Below, piece by piece: positions 18,341-27,787 of a DNA stretch of 64,000 bases. The notes under the pieces were generated by a model, which was given only the letters and a program-made list of their open reading frames with translations, was not told the origin of the DNA and did no database searches. The translations under genes were made by a program, and so were the position numbers. Within the stretch, counting starts at the first letter, position 1. Each line of letters starts with the position of its first letter. Source of the DNA: Burkholderia sp. OK233 (GTDB taxonomy: Bacteria > Pseudomonadota > Gammaproteobacteria > Burkholderiales > Burkholderiaceae); NCBI RefSeq assembly GCF_900230185.1, contig NZ_OCSR01000001.1:248001-312000 (forward strand). Reading direction: 5' to 3'.

Positions 18341-19852
18341 GGGACTGTTAAAAAGCGTGGGGTTCTGCTTCTGCCGCCGGCTGTACGAACTCGAGAAAAC
18401 GGCTCACGTCCTCCGGTACTTCGTCGATGCGCGCTCTATAGGCCGCAAGCTTGGCTGCCAGGTCACCATTGATCACCGCGCATCGCACCTGGGCAAGCAG
18501 ATGGGCGCCACGTGGCGTCCAGCACATGTGCTGGCGCTTGCACATGCGTGCATTGACCACCTGGTTCACCGCCGATTCCGCCATGGCCGTCGAAATCGGC
18601 TTGTGCTCGCGATAGTGCTTCCCGTAGGCGATCGTCGAGCCGTAGTTGCTTTCCAGGTAAGCGAACAACTCGCCAAGGCGATAGTCGAGTTGCTCGAGGC
18701 TCCGCGCGAATCGAAGCGTTTGTGGCACAACGATGCGACAGAGGAGCGATATCTGTCGCATCCGTTGCTCCGCTTTTACAGCGTTCGCATGCCAAAAGCA
18801 CCAGCGCAATTTCTTGACATAAGTTTGCAGCGCTTTCTTCGTGTACTGCTCGGTCTCGGACCGTGGCAGCAGACCCCTGATAATCTGCTCGAGATACCGC
18901 ACCCGCATCGAGATGTGAAACCAGTCAAGTATCGGCGTCGCAGTAAATGGAAGTTGACGATAGATGCTTTGGATCCCATTGGCACCGTCGGTGATCACCG
19001 AGAGCCGTGGGTGCGACGTACCACTATGCGTCTCGACAAGACAAGCGAGCCGCTCGGCCAGGTCCGGCAGCTCGCTTCGCACGCATGCGAAGACGCGCGG
19101 CTTTTCTCCCGGCGCGGCGAGACGTCCGGTGAGAATTTCGAAGCTCCTGCTTTCTGCCTTTCCCCTTCCTCGGACGAACCCTCCGTCGATCGCCAGGGTC
19201 CATTCGGCAGTGGGGCTCCGCTGTTGTGCGCCCGGCAGTTCAATGGCGTCAATCCGCGTACCAACCCGCAACGTCCTGTTTCGCACCGTCACATGATTGA
19301 TCTTTTCACTAACCGGGAGAAATTCGCGCATCGTTTCGACCACCCGTCGATAGGACATTTGCGCCGCGAGTTTCGCCTGCAGCGCCAACAGCTCCGGCGT
19401 TGCGCGCTCCGGTATGGTCGGCCATAGCGGACAGAACGCTGTTTCCAAATACCAAGGCGGCTCACAGGCGCACGACACAATGCGTGGGCTGCGGAAGCTG
19501 ACGGTACCAAACACGGTATCGACTTTGCGTTGTCGGTAGTCCTTTAGCGCCGTCCAGCGATAGCATCGTCGACAGATGCGCCGTAAGGTGCAAATCTCGT
19601 CCGCCTGGGCTGGGATCACCGCCTGTTGCAAGTTATGCAGCAGTTGCTTTCCGTCCGCCAATGACAGCCCTACAGATTCGGGATCGAGCGTTTGGCTTGG
19701 CCGGTCGATGCGGCCCACCTCGATCGTATTTACTTCACCCCAGTCGGTAATCAGTTCGACGCGAACGACGATTTTCATCGCGGACCTCGACGTAGGCACT
19801 GGCGAGGTTCAATGCTAGCGCTGCCGAAAACCCCACGCTTTTTAACAGTCCC
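18341..19852 (-). mobile_element. ISKra4-type insertion sequence, copy 2 (inverted)
   Basis: 1512 bp with the same 24-bp terminal inverted repeats as copy 1 but in opposite orientation. The flanks (ccagag and ccagcgctg) show no convincing duplication. The pair encloses 8746-18340, a 9.6-kb segment with the aminotransferase, phasin and phaB genes. Flanking genes (esterase, cheW) are both broken, which points to deletions around the insertion. Confidence 0.9.
18348..19778 (-). CDS. ISKra4-family transposase (second copy)
   Basis: The encoded 476-residue transposase, from the ATG at 19778, is residue-for-residue the same as that of copy 1, including the DGGFVRG and DGANGI acidic motifs. Both copies are therefore potentially active. 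Confidence 0.9.
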   Translation of the reverse strand: MKIVVRVELITDWGEVNTIEVGRIDRPSQTLDPESVGLSLADGKQLLHNLQQAVIPAQADEICTLRRICRRCYRWTALKDYRQRKVDTVFGTVSFRSPRIVSCACEPPWYLETAFCPLWPTIPERATPELLALQAKLAAQMSYRRVVETMREFLPVSEKINHVTVRNRTLRVGTRIDAIELPGAQQRSPTAEWTLAIDGGFVRGRGKAESRSFEILTGRLAAPGEKPRVFACVRSELPDLAERLACLVETHSGTSHPRLSVITDGANGIQSIYRQLPFTATPILDWFHISMRVRYLEQIIRGLLPRSETEQYTKKALQTYVKKLRWCFWHANAVKAEQRMRQISLLCRIVVPQTLRFARSLEQLDYRLGELFAYLESNYGSTIAYGKHYREHKPISTAMAESAVNQVVNARMCKRQHMCWTPRGAHLLAQVRCAVINGDLAAKLAAYRARIDEVPEDVSRFLEFVQPAAEAEPHAF

Positions 19853-19906
19853 CAGCGCTGCTCGCTGCGCCTTATAAAATGGTCTTTTGGGGGGACGACT
19901 TTGTGT

Positions 19907-20215
19907 CATTCGACAGATCTGAGGATCAAATTTAGCCTCAAGTCGGTGAAATACAACGAGCTTACTGTCGTCATTGTGGTGAATGTCGACAAGCGTGTCG
20001 TTGGTGTCGTGGTGGATTCGGTCAGCGATGTACTGGCTCTGGATAGCGGCCAGATCAGCCCCGTTCCGGAACTTGGCTGCGCAGCCGATGTTGGCTTCAT
20101 CACGGGAATCGGTACGGCGCCCGGCGACGCGCATGGACGGATGCTCATTCTCGTTGACACCGACAACTTGATTTCCTCGGCAGACGTTGGCTTACCCGAG
20201 ATGGAATTGCATTGA
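19907..20215 (+). pseudogene. cheW fragment (chemotaxis coupling protein), 5' truncated
   Basis: The frame reads DLRIKFSLKSVKYNELTVVIVVNV, VVGVVVDSVSDVLALDSGQI, DVGFITGIGT and MLILVDTDNL, the second half of a CheW SH3-like domain that links receptors to CheA. The first half, which would end INLRG.IVPI before DLR, is missing; upstream lies 50 bp of unrelated sequence and then the ISKra4 end. No ribosome binding site or start is left. No other chemotaxis gene is nearby. Confidence 0.8.
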
Positions 20216-20408
20216 GCGTATAGGTCTGGACTCGCTTGGGAACGAAGCGTCCCCGTGGGGCCAGCCGAACTTCGTTGTTAGAGTGAGAGAGCCGGGTGAT
20301 TTTCGTATAGCGCGTGCTACGGGAAAAGCACGCCGCGATCAGGTCGATTGAGCGACGGTGGCCTGAGCGCGCGCGAGCGGCTTCGTCCACGAAACATCCG
20401 CCCAGCAT

Positions 20409-21890
20409 TCAGTTTTCTTCTTCCTGCCAGCAGGTGTTGTGCCGCGCGAGCAGAGCGCTCGCTGCCGCCGGTCCCCATGTGCCGGATGCGTAGGGTTTCG
20501 GAAGGTTTCCCTGCGTGGCCCAATCTTCGATGATTGGCGCGACCCAGCGCCATGCAGCCTCCTGTTCGTCGCGCCGCACGAAGAGCGCGAGCCGCCCCGC
20601 GATCACATCGAGCAACAGACGCTGATAAGCCTCCATCCGGTCCTGCTTGAAGAATTGATCGAAGGCCAGATCGAGGTGCACGCCTTGCAAGGTCATCCCC
20701 ATGCCCGGCTGCTTGGCGAGCGCACTGAGCCGAATCGATTCGTTTGGCTGCAAACGGATCGTCAGCCGGTTCGAACCCGGACGCAAGGCCATCGCTCCCA
20801 ACGCGGAGTGCGGCACCGGCCGGAAGTTGACGACAATCTCGGCAATGCGGCCCGCGAGCCGCTTGCCAGTGCGCAGAAAAAACGGCACACCCGCCCAACG
20901 CCAGTTTTCCACCTCGACTTTCAACGCGACGAAAGTCTCGGTCGGGCTGCCCTGGCTGACACCGGGCTCCTCGTGATAAGCGGGTACCATTGTGTCGTTG
21001 ATGGCGCCGGCGTGATATTGGCCACGGACCACGCTCCGTCCGATCTCGTCGCTAGGCAACGGTTTGAGCGCGCGCAGCACGCGCAGCTTCTCGTCGCGCA
21101 CCGCATCCGCGTCCATCGACTGCGGCGGTTCCATCGCAATGATGGACAGCAGTTGCAGCAGGTGGTTCTGCACCATATCGCGCAGCGCACCCGTCTGGTC
21201 GTAGAAGTTGCCGCGCCCTTCAACACCCAATTCCTCGGCTACGGTGATCTGAACGCTCTCGACCCATTCGCGGCGCCACAATGGTTCGAACAACGAATTG
21301 CCGAAGCGCAGCGCGAGCAGGTTCTGAACCGCTTCCTTGCCGAGGTAGTGGTCGATCCGGTAGATCTGGTCTTCCTTGAATATCTGGCCGACTGAATCGT
21401 TGATCGCATTGGACGATTCCAGATCGTAGCCGAGCGGTTTCTCCAGAACGACGCGGGAGCCTTCGGTGAGCCCGGCCGACGCCAGGGCGCGGCAGATCGG
21501 CACGAACAGCGCAGGCCCGGTTGCCAGGTAAAAAATGCGTCTGCCGCGTACCGCGGTTAGCGTATCAGCCAGCAAGGTGAATGCTTCGGGCTGACTGGCG
21601 TCGAGCGCGACGTATGTGATGCGCTCGAGAAAACTGCGCCACACTGAATCGTCGATCGCTGTTGCCAGGACGTATGACTTCACGTGCTCGTCGACCCATC
21701 GCAGATAGCTGCTGGTATCCAGTGCTGTCAGCGCGACTGAGACGATCTTGCCACCTGGCGCGAGCATACCGTCGCGGTGCGCCGCATACAGCGCGGGCAA
21801 AATCTTGCGCATCGCCAGATCGCCCGTTCCGCCGAACAGGACGAAGGCGAATTGGGGATGATCCGGCCTGCTGGTAGAAGGTTTCATCAT
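20409..21890 (-). CDS. zwf: glucose-6-phosphate 1-dehydrogenase
   Basis: The gene encodes about 493 residues from a pair of adjacent ATGs (21890 and 21887); a longer frame to 21944 has no family support. FVLFGGTGDLAMRK is the NADP-binding fingerprint (GGTGDLA), RIDHYLGKEAVQN holds the substrate-binding and catalytic His, and the C-terminal alpha+beta domain is complete. It oxidises glucose-6-phosphate to 6-phosphogluconolactone, the entry to the Entner-Doudoroff and pentose phosphate routes. It lies 170 bp downstream of the sugar-binding protein gene on the same strand, so it may belong to that sugar operon. Confidence 0.95.
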   Translation of the reverse strand: MMKPSTSRPDHPQFAFVLFGGTGDLAMRKILPALYAAHRDGMLAPGGKIVSVALTALDTSSYLRWVDEHVKSYVLATAIDDSVWRSFLERITYVALDASQPEAFTLLADTLTAVRGRRIFYLATGPALFVPICRALASAGLTEGSRVVLEKPLGYDLESSNAINDSVGQIFKEDQIYRIDHYLGKEAVQNLLALRFGNSLFEPLWRREWVESVQITVAEELGVEGRGNFYDQTGALRDMVQNHLLQLLSIIAMEPPQSMDADAVRDEKLRVLRALKPLPSDEIGRSVVRGQYHAGAINDTMVPAYHEEPGVSQGSPTETFVALKVEVENWRWAGVPFFLRTGKRLAGRIAEIVVNFRPVPHSALGAMALRPGSNRLTIRLQPNESIRLSALAKQPGMGMTLQGVHLDLAFDQFFKQDRMEAYQRLLLDVIAGRLALFVRRDEQEAAWRWVAPIIEDWATQGNLPKPYASGTWGPAAASALLARHNTCWQEEEN

Positions 21891-22063
21891 GGCATTCAGT
21901 GATGGCGATCGATACAAAGGCTTGCGAAGGTTTTGCCGCGGCAAGGAACGAAGGAGAAACTTCGATCGCTATGCGAAGGATTGCTTATGTTGCCTGGTCG
22001 TGAATTGAGTCAACGACAGAAAACCCGCGAGCGGCCGCGCGAACACCGCTCGCCCGGCTACGT

Positions 22064-23011
22064 TCAACGCGGCGCGGTCCAGCCCTTGTAACTCGCTACG
22101 TTGTCGCGCGTCACGAGCGTCGACGGCATCAACATGATCGGGTTGGCGGGCTTTTTTCCATTCATGATGTCGTAGCCAATGGTTACGGCGTTTTGAGCCA
22201 TCGTCCAGGGATCCTGGCTGGCCGACGCCTGAACAAGCGTGTCGCTCTTGAGCGCCGTCTCGATGTCCGGCGCGCCATCCACCGACGTAATGATGAAATC
22301 TTTCCGATGCAGCTGCTTCGCGGCAAGATCGCTGCCAACCGCTTGCGGGTCGTTGATCGCGAACACGGCATCCACCTTCGGGAACCGGGTCAGATAGCCC
22401 TGCATCGCAGCCATGCCGCCTTCGCGCGAGCCCTTCGCGTCCTGGTCATCGGACAGGATCTTGATGTCCGGGCTCTTGGCCAGCACGGATTTGCAGCCCT
22501 TCACGCGATCGAGCACGGCCGAGACAGGCGGGCCATTTTCGATCACGACATTGCCTTTACCGTTGAGCTTCTTCGTGATGAAACCGCACGACAATTCGCC
22601 GGCCTGGACGTTGTTCGTCTGGACGGTGGCATCGGCGCCGGCAGCGGCCACGTCGACTGCAATCACGACAATCCCTGCGGCTCGCGCCTTCTTCACGGCC
22701 GGTTCGATGGCCTTCGGGTCCGCCGCGTTCAACAGAATCAAGTCCACGTGAGCGGCGATAAAGTTATCGATCTGCGTGAACTGCTTGCTCATGTCGTAAT
22801 CGGCGGATACCGCCGTGACGGTCGCGGCCGGGTTGATCTGCTTGGCCTTGGCCTCCGCACCTTTCACGATGGTGACGAAGTAGGGATTGCCGAGCGATCC
22901 GACCGTAATGCCGATCGACTTGAGTTGCTTGTCGGCAGCCTGCGCCGGGGCAGCGAGGCTGAAGCCGAGGGCCACTGCAATGCTCACGACGGCGATTTTT
23001 TGTTTAAACAT
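22064..23011 (-). CDS. sugar ABC transporter, periplasmic substrate-binding protein
   Basis: I start at the ATG at 23011 because it opens a Sec signal (MFKQKIAVVSIAVALGFSLA, cleavage after APAQA); the 315-residue size fits the RbsB/XylF-like class. Typical pieces are IGITVGSLGNPYFVTIVKGAE, DLILLNAADPKAIEPAVKKA, VVIAVDVAAAGADATVQTNN and SVDGAPDIETALKSD. It belongs to the periplasmic binding protein type 1 family (ribose, galactose, allose and related sugars). The sugar is unknown. It follows the permease gene, last of the transporter trio. Confidence 0.92.
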   Translation of the reverse strand: MFKQKIAVVSIAVALGFSLAAPAQAADKQLKSIGITVGSLGNPYFVTIVKGAEAKAKQINPAATVTAVSADYDMSKQFTQIDNFIAAHVDLILLNAADPKAIEPAVKKARAAGIVVIAVDVAAAGADATVQTNNVQAGELSCGFITKKLNGKGNVVIENGPPVSAVLDRVKGCKSVLAKSPDIKILSDDQDAKGSREGGMAAMQGYLTRFPKVDAVFAINDPQAVGSDLAAKQLHRKDFIITSVDGAPDIETALKSDTLVQASASQDPWTMAQNAVTIGYDIMNGKKPANPIMLMPSTLVTRDNVASYKGWTAPR

Positions 23012-23103
23012 TTCTGTGTCTCCAAAGGGGTCCAATGTATTTTTCGGGCGCGAAGGGACCGTTTCCGCGTCCGTCCTTCTACAGGCAAGATGAGATGAAT
23101 ACT

Positions 23104-24141
23104 TCAGGTGCGCGCTGAACCACGCTGGCGGTATCGGTCGAGCGTGACTGCGCCGATGATCACCAGACCTTTGATGATGTACTGCCACACGTCCGACACG
23201 CCGAGCAGCACGAGACCGTTGGTCAGGACCGCGATGATCAGTGCGCCCACCAGCGTACCGATGATCGATCCTACGCCGCCCACGAAACTGGTGCCGCCCA
23301 AAATCACCGCGGCAATGGCGTCGAGTTCGTACGATTGCCCCATCTGCAAACCATTCGCGGCGTACAGGCGGGCCGCCGACATCACCGCTCCGAGACCTGC
23401 AAGAAAGCCGGAGATGACGTACACGAACATCTCGATGCCCCACACCCGGATACCTGACAGGCGCGCTGCTTCGGGATTGCCGCCGACGGAATAGATGCGC
23501 AATCCCAGGACCGTGCGGCGCAGGATGAACCATGAGATCGCCACGACCGCGATGGCGATGATGACAAGCCAGGGAATCCCAAGCAGCGATTCATTGCCGA
23601 TGAACGCGAACGACAGTTGCGGGTTGAAGATCGTGGTGTCATGTCCCAGCAGCCGGGCAATGCCGCGCACCGCCGTCAGCGAGCCAAGCGTCACAATGAA
23701 CGGCGGCAGTCTGAGCAGGGAAATCAGTGCGCCGTTGATCAGTCCGAAGCCGGCTCCGACTGCGAGCGCGACCGGCACGGCGAGCCCGCCGAAGCCCGGA
23801 AGGTTCGATGCCAGCAAGGCCGCCACTGCTGCCGCCGACAGCACGGATCCCACCGACAGGTCGATCCCTCCTGTCAGGATCACGAAGGTCATGCCGGCCG
23901 CGAGCACCACGTTGATCGACGCCTGCTGCGTGACGATCGACAGGTTTTGCAGGCTGAAGAAATTACCCGTCGTGATCCCAAAGCCGATGCACAGCAGAAT
24001 CAGGATCGGCAGCATGCCCGCAGTTCGCATCAGCGTCTGCATGCGCTCGTGCCGCAAGATGTTCGCTTGCCGCTGGACCGGATCGGTCGTTCCCTGTCCC
24101 GGGGTGGTGCCGGCTTCCTGCGGCTTGAGTGAATTGCTCAT
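23104..24141 (-). CDS. sugar ABC transporter permease (RbsC-like)
   Basis: The 345-residue product has a 40-residue cytoplasmic N-terminus and about eight to ten membrane segments. The BPD_transp_2 signature is clear: LTGGIDLSVGSVLSAAA, GLINGALISLLRLPPFIVTLGSL, and the later ILGGTSFVGGVGSIIGTLVGALII. GGAGG lies six bases before the ATG. It forms the inner-membrane channel with the ATPase encoded 46 bp upstream. Confidence 0.94.
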   Translation of the reverse strand: MSNSLKPQEAGTTPGQGTTDPVQRQANILRHERMQTLMRTAGMLPILILLCIGFGITTGNFFSLQNLSIVTQQASINVVLAAGMTFVILTGGIDLSVGSVLSAAAVAALLASNLPGFGGLAVPVALAVGAGFGLINGALISLLRLPPFIVTLGSLTAVRGIARLLGHDTTIFNPQLSFAFIGNESLLGIPWLVIIAIAVVAISWFILRRTVLGLRIYSVGGNPEAARLSGIRVWGIEMFVYVISGFLAGLGAVMSAARLYAANGLQMGQSYELDAIAAVILGGTSFVGGVGSIIGTLVGALIIAVLTNGLVLLGVSDVWQYIIKGLVIIGAVTLDRYRQRGSART

Positions 24142-24187
24142 GTCGTCCTCCAGATATTCGTGACGTCTGATTTATTCGGTGTACGGA

Positions 24188-25750
24188 TCAAGCCGCATGG
24201 TCGACCGGCGGGCGGGAGCCCGTTGCCAGTTCGATGATGGCTTCCTGCGAGATTGGCGTGCCGGTATGGCCGCCAAGCTGGCCGGCAAGTTCGCCTTCGC
24301 GCATGACCAGCACGCGGTCGGCGACGCCGATGACTTCAGGTAATTCGCTCGAGATGACGATGATGCCAACGCCGGATCGAGCCAGTTCGTTGATGATTCG
24401 ATAGATCTCCGACTTGGCGCCGATGTCGACGCCGCGCGTGGGTTCATCGAGGATCAGGACGCGCGGTTTCGTTTCCAGCAAGCGGGACAGCAGCACTTTC
24501 TGCTGGTTACCGCCGGACAAGGAGCCCGCGTTGACTTTCGCGCTTGCCACGCGAATGGAGAGCGCGGAGATTGCGTCGCGCGCGCGAGACGCGCCTCGGG
24601 CGAGGTCGAGCACCCCCAGACGGGCATCGCGGCCGGCCACGGCAACGTTGATGTTGTCGCGCACGCTCATGTCGAGGAACAGGCCCTGGCGCTTTCGGTC
24701 TTCTGTCAGATACACCACGCCTGCATCGATCGCGTCGCGCGGCGAGCGCATGGCAAGCGTCTTGCCATCGACCGCAATGTCTCCTCGAATACGCGGCTCC
24801 GCGCCGAAGATCAGCCGGGCCAGCTCGGTGCGGCCCGCGCCGACCAGCCCTGCAATTCCGAGTACTTCGCCCGCGTGAAGTTCGAGGCTGCAACCTTTGA
24901 CGCGGCGGCCATCGGCGATATCGCGGACCGACAACACGACCTTGCCTGGGTCGTAGGGTGCATGCTGCTTTTTATAGAAGCCGGAAATATCGCGGCCCAC
25001 CATCATCTTGACGAGGCTCTCGGCGGACAGATCCGCGCGATCGAGCGTGCCGACGTAAGCGCCGTCGCGCAGCACGGATACGCGATCCGACAATTCGTAG
25101 ATCTCGGCCATCCGGTGGCTGATGTAGATGATCGCCAGTCCTTCGGCACGCAAATTACGGATCAACTCGAACAGCCGGTCGGTTTCACGCGATGACAGCG
25201 GCGTGGTCGGTTCGTCCATCACAAGGATCCGCGCGTTGGCATGAACCGCCCGTGCGATCTCGACCAGTTGTTGTTCCGCTATCGACAGATCGCCGACGAG
25301 CGTCTGCGGCCGAAAGCTCGCGCCGAGCCGCTTGAGCACGTCCTCGCAGCCGCGCTCCATGCCCGCCCGGTCCACGAGCCCGAACCGGCCGCCCTTGCGC
25401 AATTCGCGGCCGGCATGGATGTTCTCGGCCACTGAAAGATTGGGCGCGAGGCTTAACTCCTGATAGATCACGGCAACGCCGATTGCTTTCGCCGCGAGCG
25501 GGCCGTCGATGCTGGTAACTTTTCCATCGACCAGGATTTCTCCGCCCGGGTCCGCCTGGTAGGCGCCCGAGAGCACCTTCATTAAAGTGGATTTGCCGGC
25601 GCCGTTTTCGCCCATCAGCGAGTGCACTTCGCCCGGATAGACAGTCAGCGACACGTTATCGAGTGCGCGGACACCGGGAAAGGTTTTACTGATGCCGCGC
25701 ATGGCGAGGATCGGGGGCTTTGATTCGGGCATGGACTCAGGCATGGGCAT
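24188..25750 (-). CDS. sugar ABC transporter ATP-binding protein (RbsA-like, two ATPase domains)
   Basis: The ATG at 25750, with GGAGG seven bases upstream, gives 520 residues. Two fused nucleotide-binding domains are present. The first has Walker [10 protein letters not shown], signature [13 protein letters not shown] and Walker B ILVMDEPT. The second has a degenerate P-loop region ([16 protein letters not shown]), signature [15 protein letters not shown] and [13 protein letters not shown]. This tandem layout is that of RbsA/XylG/MglA. The start overlaps the end of the ROK gene by 14 bp, indicating one transcript. Confidence 0.95.
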   Translation of the reverse strand: MPMPESMPESKPPILAMRGISKTFPGVRALDNVSLTVYPGEVHSLMGENGAGKSTLMKVLSGAYQADPGGEILVDGKVTSIDGPLAAKAIGVAVIYQELSLAPNLSVAENIHAGRELRKGGRFGLVDRAGMERGCEDVLKRLGASFRPQTLVGDLSIAEQQLVEIARAVHANARILVMDEPTTPLSSRETDRLFELIRNLRAEGLAIIYISHRMAEIYELSDRVSVLRDGAYVGTLDRADLSAESLVKMMVGRDISGFYKKQHAPYDPGKVVLSVRDIADGRRVKGCSLELHAGEVLGIAGLVGAGRTELARLIFGAEPRIRGDIAVDGKTLAMRSPRDAIDAGVVYLTEDRKRQGLFLDMSVRDNINVAVAGRDARLGVLDLARGASRARDAISALSIRVASAKVNAGSLSGGNQQKVLLSRLLETKPRVLILDEPTRGVDIGAKSEIYRIINELARSGVGIIVISSELPEVIGVADRVLVMREGELAGQLGGHTGTPISQEAIIELATGSRPPVDHAA

Positions 25751-26987
25751 AATTGACCTCCTTCGATTTGGCGCTGGCGCTCTGGAGCAACCCGGCGTTA
25801 GGCGAAAAGTTGAAGAACATGGGCAGCGTGGCCGCACCGATGGCCCCTGCATCCGATCCAAACGACCCCCGAACCAGCGCCGGGACGCTGCGGGCTTCCG
25901 GCACCGTGGCCGTCATCGCGGCCTGTAATCGTTCTAGCAGCGTATCTAGAATTCCGCTGTCGACATCCGCGTCGAGCACGATTGTCGGCACATCCACCAC
26001 GCACAACGTTGCGTGCAGCGCCGGGGCAAGAGCCTCCACGCAATCGTCGATCCACTCGTCCACCGCAGGCAGTTTGCGCTCGATGCAGGCGGTGAGATCG
26101 AAACGATTTTGAATCGACTCGCCGCTATATCGCAGATGGCGCGCGAGCGCATTCAGCGACGCACGCGACAGCAGGATGTCCCATTGCCCCGCGGGGAGCG
26201 GGGCGGAAGCGAGGCGGCTTGGGGGCACCGGCATGATGCCGATATCACCCGCGTTGCCGCTGCTGCCGCGCAGGCAATCGCCATCGATCGCGATGCCGCC
26301 CCCGACCGCCGAGCCGAGGAATACATAGATGAAGTCATGACACTGGCGCCCGCAACCGTAAAACAGTTCAGCGATAGCGGCCGCGTTGCCATCGTTTTCG
26401 GTAAAGACGGGGAGTAGCACCAGCTTGCTTAATCCAGCAGAGAAATCGATCTCGTTCCACGCCCGGAAGCGCTCGGCCGAAAGCCCAAGTTCGCGTGCCC
26501 AGCTGCCCAGGTGGAACGGCTGGGCGAGACCTACACCTGTTAGCCGCTGGCGCTCGTCCGCGGTGAGCAATGTGAGCATGTTCTGGATGTCGCGCTGAAG
26601 GATTTTCAGGACTTCGTCGGGGTGGGGGAGCACCCGGTCGAGAGCGCTGCGCGCCAGGACATCGCCTGAAAAATTTACCAGCACAGTTTCGATGCTGGTC
26701 CGGTCGATTCTCACGCCGATGCCAAAAGCACCGCGCGGGTTCAGCCGGATGAGCGAAGCAGGTTGTCCGCGCTGGCCTTCGAGCCGACGGCCAATGTGTT
26801 CAATAAGACCGGCCTGGTCCAGCGACGCAATAATGCTCCCGACCGCCGTGCTGGTCAGGTTAGCCTGCCGTGCGAGATCCGCCTTGGCCGTGGGTTGCGA
26901 GCGGCGCAAAGCCTGCAGCAAAAGCCGTTCATGATAGAGGCGCAAGTTTGCCGAATTGCTGCCACGGCCGATGTGGGGGCTTCTCAC
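25737..26987 (-). CDS. ROK-family (NagC/XylR-type) transcriptional regulator
   Basis: The 416-residue protein has an N-terminal winged helix ([41 protein letters not shown]) fused to a ROK sugar-kinase-like domain ([47 protein letters not shown]). The typical ROK zinc site with CxCGxxGC is not present. Such proteins repress sugar operons and are released by the sugar or its phosphate. It is first in the operon, so it probably regulates itself and the transporter. A palindrome lies just upstream at 27021-27037. Confidence 0.93.
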   Translation of the reverse strand: MRSPHIGRGSNSANLRLYHERLLLQALRRSQPTAKADLARQANLTSTAVGSIIASLDQAGLIEHIGRRLEGQRGQPASLIRLNPRGAFGIGVRIDRTSIETVLVNFSGDVLARSALDRVLPHPDEVLKILQRDIQNMLTLLTADERQRLTGVGLAQPFHLGSWARELGLSAERFRAWNEIDFSAGLSKLVLLPVFTENDGNAAAIAELFYGCGRQCHDFIYVFLGSAVGGGIAIDGDCLRGSSGNAGDIGIMPVPPSRLASAPLPAGQWDILLSRASLNALARHLRYSGESIQNRFDLTACIERKLPAVDEWIDDCVEALAPALHATLCVVDVPTIVLDADVDSGILDTLLERLQAAMTATVPEARSVPALVRGSFGSDAGAIGAATLPMFFNFSPNAGLLQSASAKSKEVNYAHA

Positions 26988-27020
26988 GGGTCTCCTCCTG
27001 AAAGCTTGCTGGGTAATTAT

Positions 27021-27037
27021 TAAATCAACATGATTTA
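27021..27037. promoter_or_regulatory. palindrome upstream of the ROK-transporter operon (candidate operator)
   Basis: TAAATCAacaTGATTTA is a perfect 7-bp dyad with a 3-bp centre, 34 bp upstream of the ROK start codon in AT-rich sequence. Position and symmetry suggest the autoregulatory site of the ROK protein. The assignment is inference. Confidence 0.45.
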
Positions 27038-27184
27038 TTTAAGCCTGATTCGAGAAAGATGTATAGGAGGGGAATCCCGGAGTGGGTCGAACGAGGGAAC
27101 TAGGCGGCGCTTTGCGGGACGCGGCGTCCACTGCAGGGGCTAAATTAATGGCGCGCGACATGGAGCGTATTTTTTAGCTCAACT

Positions 27185-27208
27185 TAAGTATGTGATTAAG
27201 TATGTGAC
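27185..27208. repeat. tandem 12-bp direct repeat
   Basis: TTAAGTATGTGA occurs twice back to back in an AT-rich gap between the ROK operon and the decayed integrase. It may be a small replication or excision scar or a binding site; nothing more can be said. Confidence 0.5.
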
Positions 27209-27239
27209 AAACCAATGAGGCTTGATCTCTTATTGAGAT

Positions 27240-27688
27240 TCGAAACTGAAGAGTTGGCGATAGTAGTGATGCGGCAACTCAGACGACTTCTCCGCCAAGT
27301 GCGCCTGCTCGGTTGATGCTTCCATCACGTTGAGCACGGTCGTTTTTGCGCCGGCGCGCGGTGTGACTCGGTCTGCCCACCAAAGCAGCCGGATCGCGTG
27401 GCATGAGCTGGCTGATCGCGAGCCAGTCAAAAGGGTGGCGCATCGCCGCCAAGTGCTGATTGATGGTCGCCGCCCACAGCGTCCACGTCTGCAGCTCGAT
27501 CCAGGCGGCCACATGCAGCGGCTGCACGCCCGTGACGATCTGCTGGCACCAGGCCGTAAATTCGCCCACCACATGCGGGTAAGCGCGGCGCGTGTGCGGT
27601 GATTGGCCTTTGAGCTCGTGGCGAGCTCGTCCCAGTCTTCGCGAATGTCGGCTTCAGATGCATTGGTTGAACTGGCGCTATCGGCCAT
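27240..27688 (-). pseudogene. tyrosine integrase remnant with frameshifts
   Basis: One frame (27279-27572) reads EFTAWCQQIVTGVQPLHVAAW, TINQHLAAMRHPFDWL and PRDPAALVGRPSHTARR, the N-terminal SAM-like part of XerC/D-type integrases. The continuation (KTTVLNVMEAST) and the N-terminal lead-in (SSKANHRTRAALTRM) are in another frame, so at least two frameshifts have occurred. The catalytic domain is absent. It is a phage- or integron-like integrase relic. Confidence 0.75.
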
Positions 27689-27787
27689 CTCCGGCCGTTC
27701 GCGCGCGCTGCCGAGCGGGCATTTAAATGTCCTGTCCTATCTGCTTAGCGGACGCTCGCCACAGTGGTTAATTTGTCGCGTTGCCGA

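Noticed and set aside
18357..19427. Rightward frame of 356 codons inside ISKra4 copy 2 (also seen in copy 1)
   Set aside because: Antisense to the transposase; present only because both IS copies share the sequence.
7234..19852. Target duplications exchanged between the two ISKra4 copies by an inversion
   Set aside because: I compared the outer and inner flanks in both the present and the flipped arrangement and found no matching short repeats, so an inversion is possible but not shown.
20439..21395. Long rightward open frame (318 codons) opposite zwf
   Set aside because: It is antisense to a clear glucose-6-phosphate dehydrogenase gene, is His/Arg-rich without any domain, and arises from the high-GC third-position bias.
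22193..23098. Rightward open frame of 301 codons opposite the sugar-binding protein gene
   Set aside because: Antisense shadow of a well-supported periplasmic binding protein; no ribosome binding site or domain.
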